Source of the DNA: Proteiniphilum sp. UBA5384 | GTDB taxonomy: Bacteria > Bacteroidota > Bacteroidia > Bacteroidales > Dysgonomonadaceae | Length of the DNA: 64,000 nt | Assembly: GCF_002410825.1 (NCBI RefSeq) | Contig: NZ_DHOS01000073.1 | Span: 48,736 to 112,735, forward strand | Reading direction: 5' to 3' | Shown: positions 15,384-24,308 of the stretch, in pieces | Layout of the letters: each line of letters starts with the position of its first letter | How positions within the stretch are numbered: the first letter of the stretch is position 1 | Translations under genes and position numbers: made by a program | The notes under the pieces: generated by a model | The model's database searches: none | The model's input: the letters and a program-made list of their open reading frames with translations, nothing else | What the model was told of the DNA's origin: nothing

Positions 15384-16478
15384 ATGAGAATAAAAGAGAT
15401 TATTCAGGTAATTGAGCAATTGGCTCCACTGCCGTTGCAGGAGAGTTATGACAATAGCGGATTGCAAGTGGGCGATGTGAACCGGGAAGCAACCGGTATC
15501 CTACTATGTATCGATGTAACCGAGGATGTGATAGATGAGGCATTGTCACTGGGTTGTAATCTCATTATTTCACACCATCCCCTCGCCTTCCGGTCTTTCA
15601 AATCACTTACCGGAAAAAATTATGTGGAGCGATGTATGATGCGGTCCATCAGGCATGATATCGCACTCTATGCTGCACATACCAATTTGGATAATGCGCG
15701 GGGGGGTGTCAACTATAAGTTGGCAGAGATGCTTGAACTGCAAAATGTAAAAATCCTGCAACCCCTTGAGAATGCATTGTTGAAATTTGTCACCACCGTA
15801 CCGCTCCAGCATGTGGAAAGCGTGAGGAATGCCCTTTTCAATGCAGGGGCAGGACATATCGGGAATTACGATAGTTGCAGTTATAACCTATCAGGGGAAG
15901 GTACGTTCCGCGCAAAGGAAGGTGCCCACCCGCACGTGGGTGAGATCGACCGTCTTCATTTTGAATCGGAGGTAAGGATAGAGACTGTTATCCCTGTCAT
16001 GAAAAGGGATGAGGTATTACGGGCACTCCTGGCGGTGCACCCTTATGAAGAACCTGTATTTGATTTTTATCCTATTGCCAATAACTGGCCCCGGCACGGC
16101 AGCGGGGTAGTGGGAGTCCTTCCGGAACCGATGCCTGAACAAGAGTTCCTCTATTTACTCAAAGATATTTTTAATTTGCCTACCATACAACATTCAAAAA
16201 TGCAGGGGCGGGAAATCCGTGATGTGGCCCTCTGTGGAGGAGCAGGGGCATTTCTTATCCCCAAGGCAATTGCTTATGGAGCTGACGCCTTTATTACCGG
16301 CGAAGCAAAATTCAATGATTTTTACGATGTGGAGGGACGAATACTACTTGCAGTAGTAGGACATTATGAATCGGAAATCTGTACAAAAGAGATATTTTTT
16401 GATCTTATTTCCGGAAAATTCCCTACCTTTGCATTACATAAATCGGCGTTCGATTCGAATCCGGTGAAATATCTGTAA
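15384..16478 (+). CDS. Nif3-like dinuclear metal centre protein
   Basis: This is a 364-residue NIF3/YbgI family protein (GTP cyclohydrolase I type 2 homologue in older names) with an inserted middle domain (about residues 125-230) typical of the long form. Metal-binding motifs are ISHHPLAF, AAHTNLDNARGG and VVGHYESE near the C-terminus. The biochemical role of the family is not settled. The start ATG gives MRIKEIIQVIEQLAPL, the usual N-terminus; the upstream TTG at 15342 lies in a promoter element. The next gene encodes a zinc-ribbon protein, its common partner in Bacteroidota. Confidence 0.9.
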   Translation: MRIKEIIQVIEQLAPLPLQESYDNSGLQVGDVNREATGILLCIDVTEDVIDEALSLGCNLIISHHPLAFRSFKSLTGKNYVERCMMRSIRHDIALYAAHTNLDNARGGVNYKLAEMLELQNVKILQPLENALLKFVTTVPLQHVESVRNALFNAGAGHIGNYDSCSYNLSGEGTFRAKEGAHPHVGEIDRLHFESEVRIETVIPVMKRDEVLRALLAVHPYEEPVFDFYPIANNWPRHGSGVVGVLPEPMPEQEFLYLLKDIFNLPTIQHSKMQGREIRDVALCGGAGAFLIPKAIAYGADAFITGEAKFNDFYDVEGRILLAVVGHYESEICTKEIFFDLISGKFPTFALHKSAFDSNPVKYL

Positions 16479-16603
16479 AAGAAAGCGGTCAGACTTGTTC
16501 CCGCAGTTACGGAAAGATGTGGTAATAAGACGATTGTAAAGTCGTTTATTGCTGCATTTTTTGCTGAATAGACAGCATCATCAATAAAAATTATATTTAG
16601 ATT

Positions 16604-17371
16604 ATGGCGACAAGAAAGAAAAGTGTTGAACAGGAAGTGTCGGTAGAAGATAAGTTGAAGTCCCTTTACAAGCTTCAATCGTATTTATCCGAAATAGACC
16701 GGATTAAAACCTTGCGGGGGGAGCTTCCGCTTGAGGTGGCGGACCTCGATGATGAGATTGCAGGGTTGGGGACACGTATCAACAATTTTGAACTGGAACT
16801 CAAACAGCTCGATGAAAACTCGAAGTTGCAGAAGGGGAAAATAGAAACCAGTAAATCAAAAATTGAGAAATATAACAAACAGCTTGAAAATGTGCGTAAC
16901 AGCAAGGAGTATGATCACCTCACAAAGGAGATTGAATTTGAAACCCTTGAAATAGAACTTTCAGAAAAACATATTCGTGAATATGCGCAGCAGTCAACAT
17001 CCATTAAAGAGCAGATTGAGGCAGCCAACGGCCTTCTGAAAGATAAAACATCGGATTTGGAGCATAAAAAGAAAGAGCTCGACGATATTGTTTCGGAAAC
17101 CAAAGCTCAGGAAGAAAAAATCCGTGAGAAGTCAAAAAAGACCGAGGCGACCATTGAGCCCCGTTTGTTAACAGCGTTTAAAAGAATTCGCAAGAACGCC
17201 CGTAATGGGTTGGGCGTTGTACCTATCCAGCGTGGTGCTTGTGGAGGATGTTTCAATAAGATCCCGCCTCAGAAACAGATGGATATTAAACTGGGCAAGA
17301 AAATTATTGTTTGCGAATACTGTGGGAGGATCATGATCGACCCGGAAATGGCTGGTATCTCTGAAAAATAA
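16604..17371 (+). CDS. coiled-coil protein with C4 zinc ribbon (DUF164/COG1579)
   Basis: This 255-residue protein has two long heptad-rich coiled-coil stretches (about residues 10-190), then a C4 zinc ribbon with CGGCFNKIPPQ and CEYCGRI (about 207-245). The family is thought to bind nucleic acid or act near translation or replication, but no firm function is known. It lies 125 nt after the nif3-like gene and is followed by a perfect terminator. Confidence 0.88.
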   Translation: MATRKKSVEQEVSVEDKLKSLYKLQSYLSEIDRIKTLRGELPLEVADLDDEIAGLGTRINNFELELKQLDENSKLQKGKIETSKSKIEKYNKQLENVRNSKEYDHLTKEIEFETLEIELSEKHIREYAQQSTSIKEQIEAANGLLKDKTSDLEHKKKELDDIVSETKAQEEKIREKSKKTEATIEPRLLTAFKRIRKNARNGLGVVPIQRGACGGCFNKIPPQKQMDIKLGKKIIVCEYCGRIMIDPEMAGISEK

Positions 17372-17416
17372 GTACATTTTGTCATAAAAATCCTTCAAAA
17401 TCATTTTAGAAAACTT

Positions 17417-17448
17417 AATTGGAGAATTTTTTCTCCAATTTCTTTTTA
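17417..17448 (+). terminator. intrinsic terminator after the zinc-ribbon gene
   Basis: AATTGGAGAA (17417-17426), loop TTTT, TTCTCCAATT (17431-17440) form a perfect 10-bp stem followed by a T-rich tract. It separates the nif3/zinc-ribbon unit from nqrA. Confidence 0.88.
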
Positions 17449-17476
17449 TTTTTTCTTTTTTTGAAGGGAAAAAATG

Positions 17477-17484
17477 TATCTTTG
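17477..17484 (+). promoter_or_regulatory. -7 element of the nqr operon
   Basis: TATCTTTG, followed by C, is an exact TAnnTTTG match about 100 nt before nqrA. The expected -33 TTTG is blurred in a T-rich run that also serves the preceding terminator (a TTTG at 17460-17463 is only 13 nt away). Confidence 0.6.
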
Positions 17485-17582
17485 CGACACTGAAGGAGGC
17501 GCTCCTTTCGTAATCATACACAGCTTATTTCTAACCCTTTGATTTATCATTGGTTAATCAAAAAGATTATATATAATTTTAT

Positions 17583-18932
17583 ATGGCTAATCGAATAAAA
17601 ATTAAGAAAGGCTTACAAATTCCACTGCTTGGCGAAGCTGAAGGGACGCTAAGGGGCAAGGTGACGAGTGAATATGTGAGAATTTGCCCGGAAGATTTTC
17701 ATGGCGTTACACCCAAATTAACCGTCAAAGTAGATGACACCGTAAAGGCCGGAACTTCCCTGTTCTATGATAAGAATTATCCCGAAATTTCTTTTGCATC
17801 ACCCGTCAGTGGTATTGTAACGGCTATTGAACGCGGAGAAAAACGGCGCATCCTTTACGTTGAGGTGAAAGCCGACAGTGCCGTGCAATATGAGGATTTT
17901 GGTAAAAAAACAGTAGCCTCTCTTTCCGGTGAAGAGGTAAAGAAATCCATTCTTGATGCCGGCATCTGGTTCCTTATCAAACAGCGCCCTTATGATGTGG
18001 TAGCTGTCCCGGGAAAAGAACCACGCGATATATTTGTGACCGGATTCGATACGGCGCCGCTGGCTCCTTCCTTCGATTTTATATTGAATGGTCGTGAAGC
18101 CGACCTGCAAACCGGATTCGATGCCCTGGCAAAACTGACGCCGGGGAAAGTATACCTCTCTGTCAGTCCAAAAACCACCAACAAGGCATTGCGGGAAGCA
18201 GGAAATGTAGTGATTACTGAATTCGGCGGACCGCATCCGGCTGGAAATGTAGGTGTGCAGATCAATCATATTAAGCCGATAAACAGGGGCGAAACCGTAT
18301 GGACGCTTAGTGCGCCGGATGTAGCGCTGATCGGTCGTCTTTTCAACGAAGGGATTGTGGATCTTACCCGTACAGTGGCGCTCACCGGCTCTGAAGTGAA
18401 ACAGACCGGATACTACCAGATGTCGGTAGGAACACAGTTGAATTCGATTTTTAAAGACAACGTGACGGAAGGAATCTCATTAAGATACATCAGTGGAAAC
18501 CCCCTTACAGGCACCAAGATTGATGCGGACGGCGTTCTCCGGGCATATGATGCGCAACTCACCGTTATTCCCGAAGGCGATGATGTGCATGAAGCTTTTG
18601 GCTGGGCATCTCTTTCTCCAAAGCGTTACAGTGCCGGATGTACCTATCCTACCTATAACAAGAAGAAATATCGCCTTGATGCCCGTCTGTTAGGTGGACC
18701 AAGGGCTATTATCGTATCCAATGAATATGATAAGGTGTTCCCCATGGATATTTATCCTGAACAACTTATCAAATCCATTATCGCATTCAATATCGATAAA
18801 ATGGAGCAATTGGGTATATACGAAGTGGCACCAGAAGATTTCGCCTTGTGCGAGTTTGTGGATACTTCCAAACTGGAATTGCAGCGTATTGTACGTGTGG
18901 GGCTTGACTTGCTGCGTAAAGAGATGGAATAA
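17583..18932 (+). CDS. nqrA: Na+-translocating NADH:quinone reductase subunit A
   Basis: This is the 449-residue peripheral subunit of Na+-NQR. It begins with a barrel-sandwich-like segment (LQIPLLGEAEGT...; ASPVSGIVTAIERGEKR) and has VAVPGKEPRDIFVTGFDTAPLAPS and FGGPHPAGNVGVQINHI, all typical for NqrA, which binds quinone on the cytoplasmic side. It is the first gene of nqrABCDEF. Length is normal. Confidence 0.97.
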   Translation: MANRIKIKKGLQIPLLGEAEGTLRGKVTSEYVRICPEDFHGVTPKLTVKVDDTVKAGTSLFYDKNYPEISFASPVSGIVTAIERGEKRRILYVEVKADSAVQYEDFGKKTVASLSGEEVKKSILDAGIWFLIKQRPYDVVAVPGKEPRDIFVTGFDTAPLAPSFDFILNGREADLQTGFDALAKLTPGKVYLSVSPKTTNKALREAGNVVITEFGGPHPAGNVGVQINHIKPINRGETVWTLSAPDVALIGRLFNEGIVDLTRTVALTGSEVKQTGYYQMSVGTQLNSIFKDNVTEGISLRYISGNPLTGTKIDADGVLRAYDAQLTVIPEGDDVHEAFGWASLSPKRYSAGCTYPTYNKKKYRLDARLLGGPRAIIVSNEYDKVFPMDIYPEQLIKSIIAFNIDKMEQLGIYEVAPEDFALCEFVDTSKLELQRIVRVGLDLLRKEME

Positions 18933-18970
18933 AATCGAAAAAGAATATATAACTCATAAATAACAGAACT

Positions 18971-20179
18971 TTGAAAGCGTTAAGAAAGTATCTTGATAAG
19001 ATCAAACCGAATTTCGAGGAAGGCGGAAAACTGCATTGGCTCTATTCTACATACGATGCATTTGAGACGTTCCTCTTCGTGCCCAACACGACATCGAAAT
19101 CGGGTGTACATATCCATGATGCGCGTGATTCAAAACGCACGATGATCATTGTGATTCTTGCATTGATCCCCGCATTACTGGTGGGTATGTATAACGTGGG
19201 ATTACAACATTATATGGCCATCGGTCAGGAAGTAACATTCCTTACCAGATTCTTTTATGGCTTTCTGGCAGTACTGCCCCAGATAGTTGTTTCTTATGTG
19301 GTCGGACTCGGAATCGAGTTTGCTATGGCCCAGATGAAAAAAGAAGAGGTGGCTGAAGGATTTCTTGTTACCGGAATACTTATCCCGATGATAGTGCCGG
19401 TAGATACTCCCTTGTGGATGATTGCCGTGGCTACAGCCTTCGCTGTGATATTTGCGAAAGAAGTATTCGGCGGTACCGGATATAATATTTTCAATGTGGC
19501 ATTGATTACGCGCGCATTTCTTTTCTTTTCCTATCCGTCAAAAATGTCGGGTGACCAGGTATGGGTTCGTACTGCCGATACTTTCGGAATGGGGAAAGGT
19601 GCTGTAATCGATGGTTATTCGGGAGCCACCCCGTTAGGACAAATTGCTACTACCGAAGCAGGAAATTTTTCCGATTTTGCTTTCAATGGTATTACCGGTC
19701 AACCTCTCTCTCTCAGCGATATGTTTTTCGGATTCATTCCGGGGTCTATCGGAGAGGTATCCACCTTGGCCATCTTGCTAGGAGCGGTTATCCTGATAGC
19801 CTCCGGAGTCGGGAGCTGGAAGACCATGCTTTCGGTATTTATCGGAGGTCTTGTTGCTGTGTTACTGGTGAACTCGTTCGCACAAAATGCTATTATGGAG
19901 ATGCCTGTATATTATCATTTTCTATTAGGTGGATTTGCTTTTGGTGCCATATTTATGGCGACTGATCCGGTAACATCCGCGAGGACTGAAAGAGGAAAAT
20001 GGATTTATGGTTTCCTTATCGGGTTACTCGCAATAACCATCCGGGTGTTCAACCCCGGATATCCTGAAGGAATGATGTTGGCAATCCTTTTTATGAATGC
20101 GTTTGCGCCGTTGATCGATTTCTATGTGATCGACGCCAATATCAAACGTCGTATGAAACGGGCAACAGTTACAAAATAA
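18971..20179 (+). CDS. nqrB: Na+-NQR subunit B, TTG start
   Basis: This 402-residue membrane protein carries a covalent FMN. The flavin attachment motif is DGYSGATPLGQ, with the acceptor Thr near residue 220. The N-terminus MKALRKYLDKIKP matches the family only if translation starts at the TTG at 18971; the next ATGs are too far inside. About eight to ten hydrophobic segments follow, consistent with the Na+ channel role. It lies 38 nt after nqrA. Confidence 0.96.
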   Translation: MKALRKYLDKIKPNFEEGGKLHWLYSTYDAFETFLFVPNTTSKSGVHIHDARDSKRTMIIVILALIPALLVGMYNVGLQHYMAIGQEVTFLTRFFYGFLAVLPQIVVSYVVGLGIEFAMAQMKKEEVAEGFLVTGILIPMIVPVDTPLWMIAVATAFAVIFAKEVFGGTGYNIFNVALITRAFLFFSYPSKMSGDQVWVRTADTFGMGKGAVIDGYSGATPLGQIATTEAGNFSDFAFNGITGQPLSLSDMFFGFIPGSIGEVSTLAILLGAVILIASGVGSWKTMLSVFIGGLVAVLLVNSFAQNAIMEMPVYYHFLLGGFAFGAIFMATDPVTSARTERGKWIYGFLIGLLAITIRVFNPGYPEGMMLAILFMNAFAPLIDFYVIDANIKRRMKRATVTK

Positions 20180-20249
20180 GTTATTCACTTTCGGTTTCGC
20201 CGTTATTCATGCTTCACTTTATTTTGTGCTTCGCACGTAAATATCATCG

Positions 20250-20304
20250 AACAACTGAATAACAATTGAATAACAACTGAAAATCAATTGACTAATAATC
20301 GAAC
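20250..20304 (+). repeat. 11-bp tandem repeat upstream of nqrC
   Basis: Five drifting units run in tandem: AACAACTGAAT, AACAATTGAAT, AACAACTGAAA, ATCAATTGACT, AATAATCGAAC. They fill the nqrB-nqrC spacer up to the nqrC start. Just upstream are two tiny hairpins (CGG-TTTC-GCCG and GTGC-TTC-GCAC, about 20190-20236). No function is known. Confidence 0.7.
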
Positions 20305-20308
20305 AATT

Positions 20309-21022
20309 ATGAACAGAGAAAGTAGTGGATATACGATCATATATGCATCAGTAATGGTGGTTATAGTGGCGCTTGGATTGGCTTTCACTCATCAGGTACT
20401 GAGTGATAAGCAGATTGCAAACGAAAATACCGATAAAATGCAGCAGATATTACGTTCTCTCAACTTGGAGGTGACCGCTGCGGATACACAAAATAAATAT
20501 AGCGAACTGGTAAAGAACGCCTATCTTGTCAATGATGAGGGGAAGAGGCTGGAAGGCACTGAAGGAATTACGCCTGATGATCCGGCTTTTTCAACTGAGT
20601 TGGGTGATGCCCAGGCAAAGGGATTGCCGGTCTATGAAGCCGAAGTAGACGGTTCTACCAAGTATATTATTCCTATGAGCGGTACCGGTCTGTGGGGGGC
20701 TATCTGGGGTTATCTGGCCATCGAGGCTGATGGAAGTGCCATTTACGGTTCAGAATTTGGTCATGCGGGAGAAACCCCGGGGTTGGGAGCCGAAATCGTA
20801 ACGCCTCATTTTAGAAATCAGTTTCAGGGTAAGAATCTTTTCAGGGAGAATGAATTCACCTCGGTAGCTGTAGTAAAACCCGGACAAACCAATACCAGAA
20901 GAGATTATGTGGATGGTATCTCAGGTGGAACTATTACCAGTAAAGGGGTAGATGATATGTTGTTGAATAGCGTGGGTAGATATAAGAATTTTTTAATGAA
21001 CTTACGCACTGCCAATCAATAA
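20309..21022 (+). CDS. nqrC: Na+-NQR subunit C
   Basis: The 237-residue subunit has one N-terminal membrane segment (IIYASVMVVIVALGLAF) and a periplasmic FMN domain. The covalent flavin motif reads DGISGGTITSKGV (residues 202-214), with SGGT instead of the usual SGAT; the acceptor would be Thr208. An in-frame TTG at 20288 adds seven residues from the tandem repeat, so the ATG at 20309 is preferred. It is the third gene of the nqr operon. Confidence 0.95.
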   Translation: MNRESSGYTIIYASVMVVIVALGLAFTHQVLSDKQIANENTDKMQQILRSLNLEVTAADTQNKYSELVKNAYLVNDEGKRLEGTEGITPDDPAFSTELGDAQAKGLPVYEAEVDGSTKYIIPMSGTGLWGAIWGYLAIEADGSAIYGSEFGHAGETPGLGAEIVTPHFRNQFQGKNLFRENEFTSVAVVKPGQTNTRRDYVDGISGGTITSKGVDDMLLNSVGRYKNFLMNLRTANQ

Positions 21023-21065
21023 GGGTGGTACAATTTTGTCAATGAAAATATAATAGAGAAAGAAA

Positions 21066-21698
21066 ATGGCATTATCAAGTAAGACAAAAGCGGTTTTATT
21101 GGGACCGTTGAATAAAAATAATCCTGTCATCGTACAGGTATTGGGTATCTGCTCCGCACTGGCAGTAACCTCTAAACTCGAACCTTCGATTGTTATGGCG
21201 ATTGCTGTGACCATTGTAGTGGCTTTTGCCAATGTGATCATATCGTTGTTGCGCAAATCAATTCCTAACCGTATTCGTATTATTGTGCAGTTAGTGGTTG
21301 CGGCGGCATTGGTGACCATTGTCAGTGAAGTTTTAGCAGCATTTGCCTACGATGTGAATAAGCAACTCTCGGTATTCGTCGGATTGATTGTGACAAACTG
21401 TATTTTGATGGGGCGCCTTGAAGCATTCGCTCTTGGTAACGGTCCGTGGCCTTCTTTTCTGGATGGAATCGGCAATGGATTAGGTTATGGAGCGATATTG
21501 ATAGTAGTAGGATTCTTCCGCGAACTTCTGGGATCCGGTACCTTGCTGGGCTACCCGGTAATACCGCAGGGGCTCTATGATGCCGGTTATGAAAACAACG
21601 GTTTGATGATGCTTGCTCCAATGGCAATATTGTTAGTGGCTTGTATTATATGGGTACACAGGTCGAAAAATAAGGAATTACAGGAAGAGACCAATTAA
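21066..21698 (+). CDS. nqrD: Na+-NQR subunit D
   Basis: This 210-residue integral membrane protein has six hydrophobic segments. The half-motif NCILMGRLEAFALG carries the conserved Cys that, with the equivalent Cys of NqrE, holds an iron centre within the membrane. It begins MALSSKTKAVLLGPLNKNNPV, matching the family. It is followed by nqrE after 13 nt. Confidence 0.96.
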   Translation: MALSSKTKAVLLGPLNKNNPVIVQVLGICSALAVTSKLEPSIVMAIAVTIVVAFANVIISLLRKSIPNRIRIIVQLVVAAALVTIVSEVLAAFAYDVNKQLSVFVGLIVTNCILMGRLEAFALGNGPWPSFLDGIGNGLGYGAILIVVGFFRELLGSGTLLGYPVIPQGLYDAGYENNGLMMLAPMAILLVACIIWVHRSKNKELQEETN

Positions 21699-21711
21699 AT
21701 AAAAAAATATT

Positions 21712-22326
21712 ATGGATGCAATTAGTTTGATTGTACGATCGATATTTGTCGACAATATGATTTTCGCCTACTTCCTGGGAATGTGTTCTTTCCTGGCGGT
21801 GTCGAAAAACGTGAAAACAGCATTAGGTTTGGGAATTGCAGTTACTTTTGTATTGGTACTTACCTTGCCGGTCAATTATTTGCTGGAAAATTATGTGTTG
21901 AAAGCGGGTGCCTTGCAATGGCTGGGAGAAGAGTATGCCGACGTTGATCTGAGTGTCTTTAGTCTGCTCATCTTTATAGCTATCATTGCATCGATTACCC
22001 AGCTTGTAGAGATGGTTATTGAGCGTTTCAGTCCCGCCCTCTATAACTCATTGGGGATTTTTCTTCCCCTAATTGCTGTAAACTGTGCGATCCTTGGTGG
22101 CTCATTGTTTATGCAACAGCGTGATTTTGCCAATGTAGGGATGGCCACATCCTATGCTTTTGGTTCCGGGATCGGCTGGATGCTGGCTATTGTCGGTATG
22201 GCTGCTATCAGGGAAAAGCTGGAGTATTCCAATGTTCCCAAACCTTTGAAGGGATTAGGGATAACCTTTATCGTTACTGCATTGATGGCCATTGGTTTTA
22301 TGAGTTTTTCAGGGATTGACATTTAA
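21712..22326 (+). CDS. nqrE: Na+-NQR subunit E
   Basis: This 204-residue membrane protein is homologous to NqrD and RnfA, with six hydrophobic segments. FAYFLGMCSFLAVSK and VNCAILGGSLFM carry the conserved Cys residues of the intramembrane iron site. It begins MDAISLIVRSIFVDNMIF. It lies between nqrD and nqrF in normal order. Confidence 0.96.
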   Translation: MDAISLIVRSIFVDNMIFAYFLGMCSFLAVSKNVKTALGLGIAVTFVLVLTLPVNYLLENYVLKAGALQWLGEEYADVDLSVFSLLIFIAIIASITQLVEMVIERFSPALYNSLGIFLPLIAVNCAILGGSLFMQQRDFANVGMATSYAFGSGIGWMLAIVGMAAIREKLEYSNVPKPLKGLGITFIVTALMAIGFMSFSGIDI

Positions 22327-22361
22327 TCGACAACAGACAACAATAAATTATTTATTATAAT

Positions 22362-23636
22362 ATGAGTGTATTATTGAGCGCGGGTGGATTGACGATATGG
22401 GCGAGTGTCATTGTGTTCCTGCTGATCATTTTGGTGCTTGTGGTGATCATTCTTATAGCCAAAGCAAAGTTAATGCCATCAGGTAATGTAAAGGTCACAG
22501 TGAATAATGAAAAAGAATTAGATGTGCCGATGGGTAGCACCCTGTTGAATACGTTACAATCACAGAATATTTTTCTCTCTTCCGCTTGCGGAGGTGGGGG
22601 AACATGTGGCCAATGCCGCTGTCGCGTAGTAGAAGGGGGAGGCGAAATCCTTCCCACGGAGAAAGGGCATTTCAGCCGCAAGGAGCAGTTGAATGACTGG
22701 CGCCTGAGTTGCCAGGTGAAGGTAAAGGAGGATATGTCTATCATTGTGCCTGAAGAGGTCTTTGGTATCAAAGAGTGGGAATGTGAAGTTATCTCCAATC
22801 ACAACGTGGCATCATTCATCAAGGAATTCGTAGTGAAATTGCCCGAAGGTGAAAAGATCGACTTTAAACCGGGTTCATACAGCCAGATCAGGGTTCCTAA
22901 ATATGACGAGATCAAGTATTCCGATTTCATCATCGACGAAGAATATAAAGGTGAATGGGATAAGAATAACATGTGGGGACTGGTAGCGAAAAACGATGAG
23001 GATACTGTGCGCGCTTATTCTATGGCCAACTATCCTGCCGAAGGGAATATCATTACCCTCAATGTGCGTGTGGCAACACCACCGTTCGACCGGGAAAAAG
23101 GTGCCTGGATGAATGTGAATCCCGGTATCGTGTCGTCTTATATCTTTAAACTGAAACCGGGAGACAAGGTGATGATGTCGGGCCCGTATGGAGATTTCCA
23201 TCCTGTCCTCAACAGTAAACGCGAAATGCTTTGGGTCGGTGGTGGTGCCGGTATGGCTCCCCTGCGCTCGCAAATCATGCACATGACCAAAACGTTGAAA
23301 ACAACCGACCGCAAGATGTCCTATTACTATGGGGCACGGGCATTGGTTGAAGCCTTCTATCTGGAAGATTTCTACGAACTCGAAAGGGAATTCCCTAACT
23401 TCTCGTTCCATTTGGCACTCGACAGGCCTGATCCGGCAGCCGATGCAGCAGGTGTGAAGTACACTCCCGGATTCGTCCATCAGGTGATTTACGATACATA
23501 TCTGAAAGACCATGATGCTCCTGAAGACATCGAATACTACATGTGCGGTCCCGGCCCGATGGCCGCCGCTGTACAGCGAATGCTCGACAGTCTTGGTGTA
23601 CCACCCGAAATGATCATGTTCGACGATTTCGGATAA
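22362..23636 (+). CDS. nqrF: Na+-NQR subunit F (NADH-oxidising)
   Basis: This 424-residue subunit is the electron entry point. An N-terminal membrane helix (residues about 10-35) anchors it. A 2Fe-2S ferredoxin domain has ligands C76, C82, C85 and C117 (SACGGGGTCGQC and LSCQ). Then come an FAD domain with RAYSMANYP and an NADH domain with MLWVGGGAGMAPLRSQI and YYMCGPGPM. It ends MIMFDDFG as in the family. Last gene of the operon, followed by a terminator. Confidence 0.97.
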   Translation: MSVLLSAGGLTIWASVIVFLLIILVLVVIILIAKAKLMPSGNVKVTVNNEKELDVPMGSTLLNTLQSQNIFLSSACGGGGTCGQCRCRVVEGGGEILPTEKGHFSRKEQLNDWRLSCQVKVKEDMSIIVPEEVFGIKEWECEVISNHNVASFIKEFVVKLPEGEKIDFKPGSYSQIRVPKYDEIKYSDFIIDEEYKGEWDKNNMWGLVAKNDEDTVRAYSMANYPAEGNIITLNVRVATPPFDREKGAWMNVNPGIVSSYIFKLKPGDKVMMSGPYGDFHPVLNSKREMLWVGGGAGMAPLRSQIMHMTKTLKTTDRKMSYYYGARALVEAFYLEDFYELEREFPNFSFHLALDRPDPAADAAGVKYTPGFVHQVIYDTYLKDHDAPEDIEYYMCGPGPMAAAVQRMLDSLGVPPEMIMFDDFG

Positions 23637-23672
23637 CAGCAGATTTTATTACATTTACTATATATAGTCAGG

Positions 23673-23706
23673 CGGTATTCCTCCATAGAGAGGGATGCCG
23701 TTTTTT
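23673..23706 (+). terminator. intrinsic terminator of the nqr operon
   Basis: CGGTATTCCTC (23673-23683) pairs with GAGGGATGCCG (23690-23700), with two G-T wobbles and a 6-nt loop, followed by six T. It lies just before the end of the convergent pabC-like gene. Confidence 0.88.
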
Positions 23707-23708
23707 GA

Positions 23709-24296
23709 TTAATATATGATATTGCAGACAGGGAGGCATACTCCGTCTTCTATATCCAGCATGGCATTGACAAGGTGGATATGGTCATACTCAGGGAGGG
23801 AATCGCGGTGGATAACTCTTTCCGATATAATTCCTTGGCGAATAAGATTCTGCCGTTTAGTGCCATTTAAGAGCGAGCTCTCCGGGGTGAAATACTTTTC
23901 CCCCTGACTGAACACCACATTGCTATAAGATGTGTCTGTGATAAAACCGTCACGGGTAATAAGGATCTCGTCGCAATCTCCTTTCTTTGCCAGTAAGTCA
24001 TTAAATGGTTCCCTGTTGGCAAACTTGAGTGGGTAATCGACGAAAGCCTCCATCAACTTTAATGAGGAGATTTTCCTGGGAATATATTTTTCAAATGAAA
24101 TCTCTTCAATGCTATCATAATAGAGTATCCGGCATTTTACTTTCGTATCTTTGAGTTCAGCCGGGAGTAGTTCCCGGACGTCAGGCAGTGAAGGAGATTT
24201 AAATCCGAAATCGGAGGCTGTCCGTTGCATCCGTTCTGCGTGTCCCCGCCCGTTTTGAATCTCACCCTGAAGTATGCAAATGGTCTCTAAAAACAT
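23709..24296 (-). CDS. pabC: class IV aminotransferase, PabC-like aminodeoxychorismate lyase
   Basis: This 195-residue PLP enzyme is shorter than E. coli PabC (about 270). The probable PLP Lys is K91 in DYPLKFANREPF, and the family glycine/asparagine block appears as ITRDGFITDTSYSNVVF. It would release pyruvate from 4-amino-4-deoxychorismate to give p-aminobenzoate for folate. It starts 12 nt after pabB, which supports this role over branched-chain aminotransferase or D-alanine aminotransferase. The short form appears usual for Bacteroidota, by memory. Confidence 0.82.
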   Translation of the reverse strand: MFLETICILQGEIQNGRGHAERMQRTASDFGFKSPSLPDVRELLPAELKDTKVKCRILYYDSIEEISFEKYIPRKISSLKLMEAFVDYPLKFANREPFNDLLAKKGDCDEILITRDGFITDTSYSNVVFSQGEKYFTPESSLLNGTKRQNLIRQGIISERVIHRDSLPEYDHIHLVNAMLDIEDGVCLPVCNIIY

Positions 24297-24308
24297 AGCA
24301 TGTGAAAT

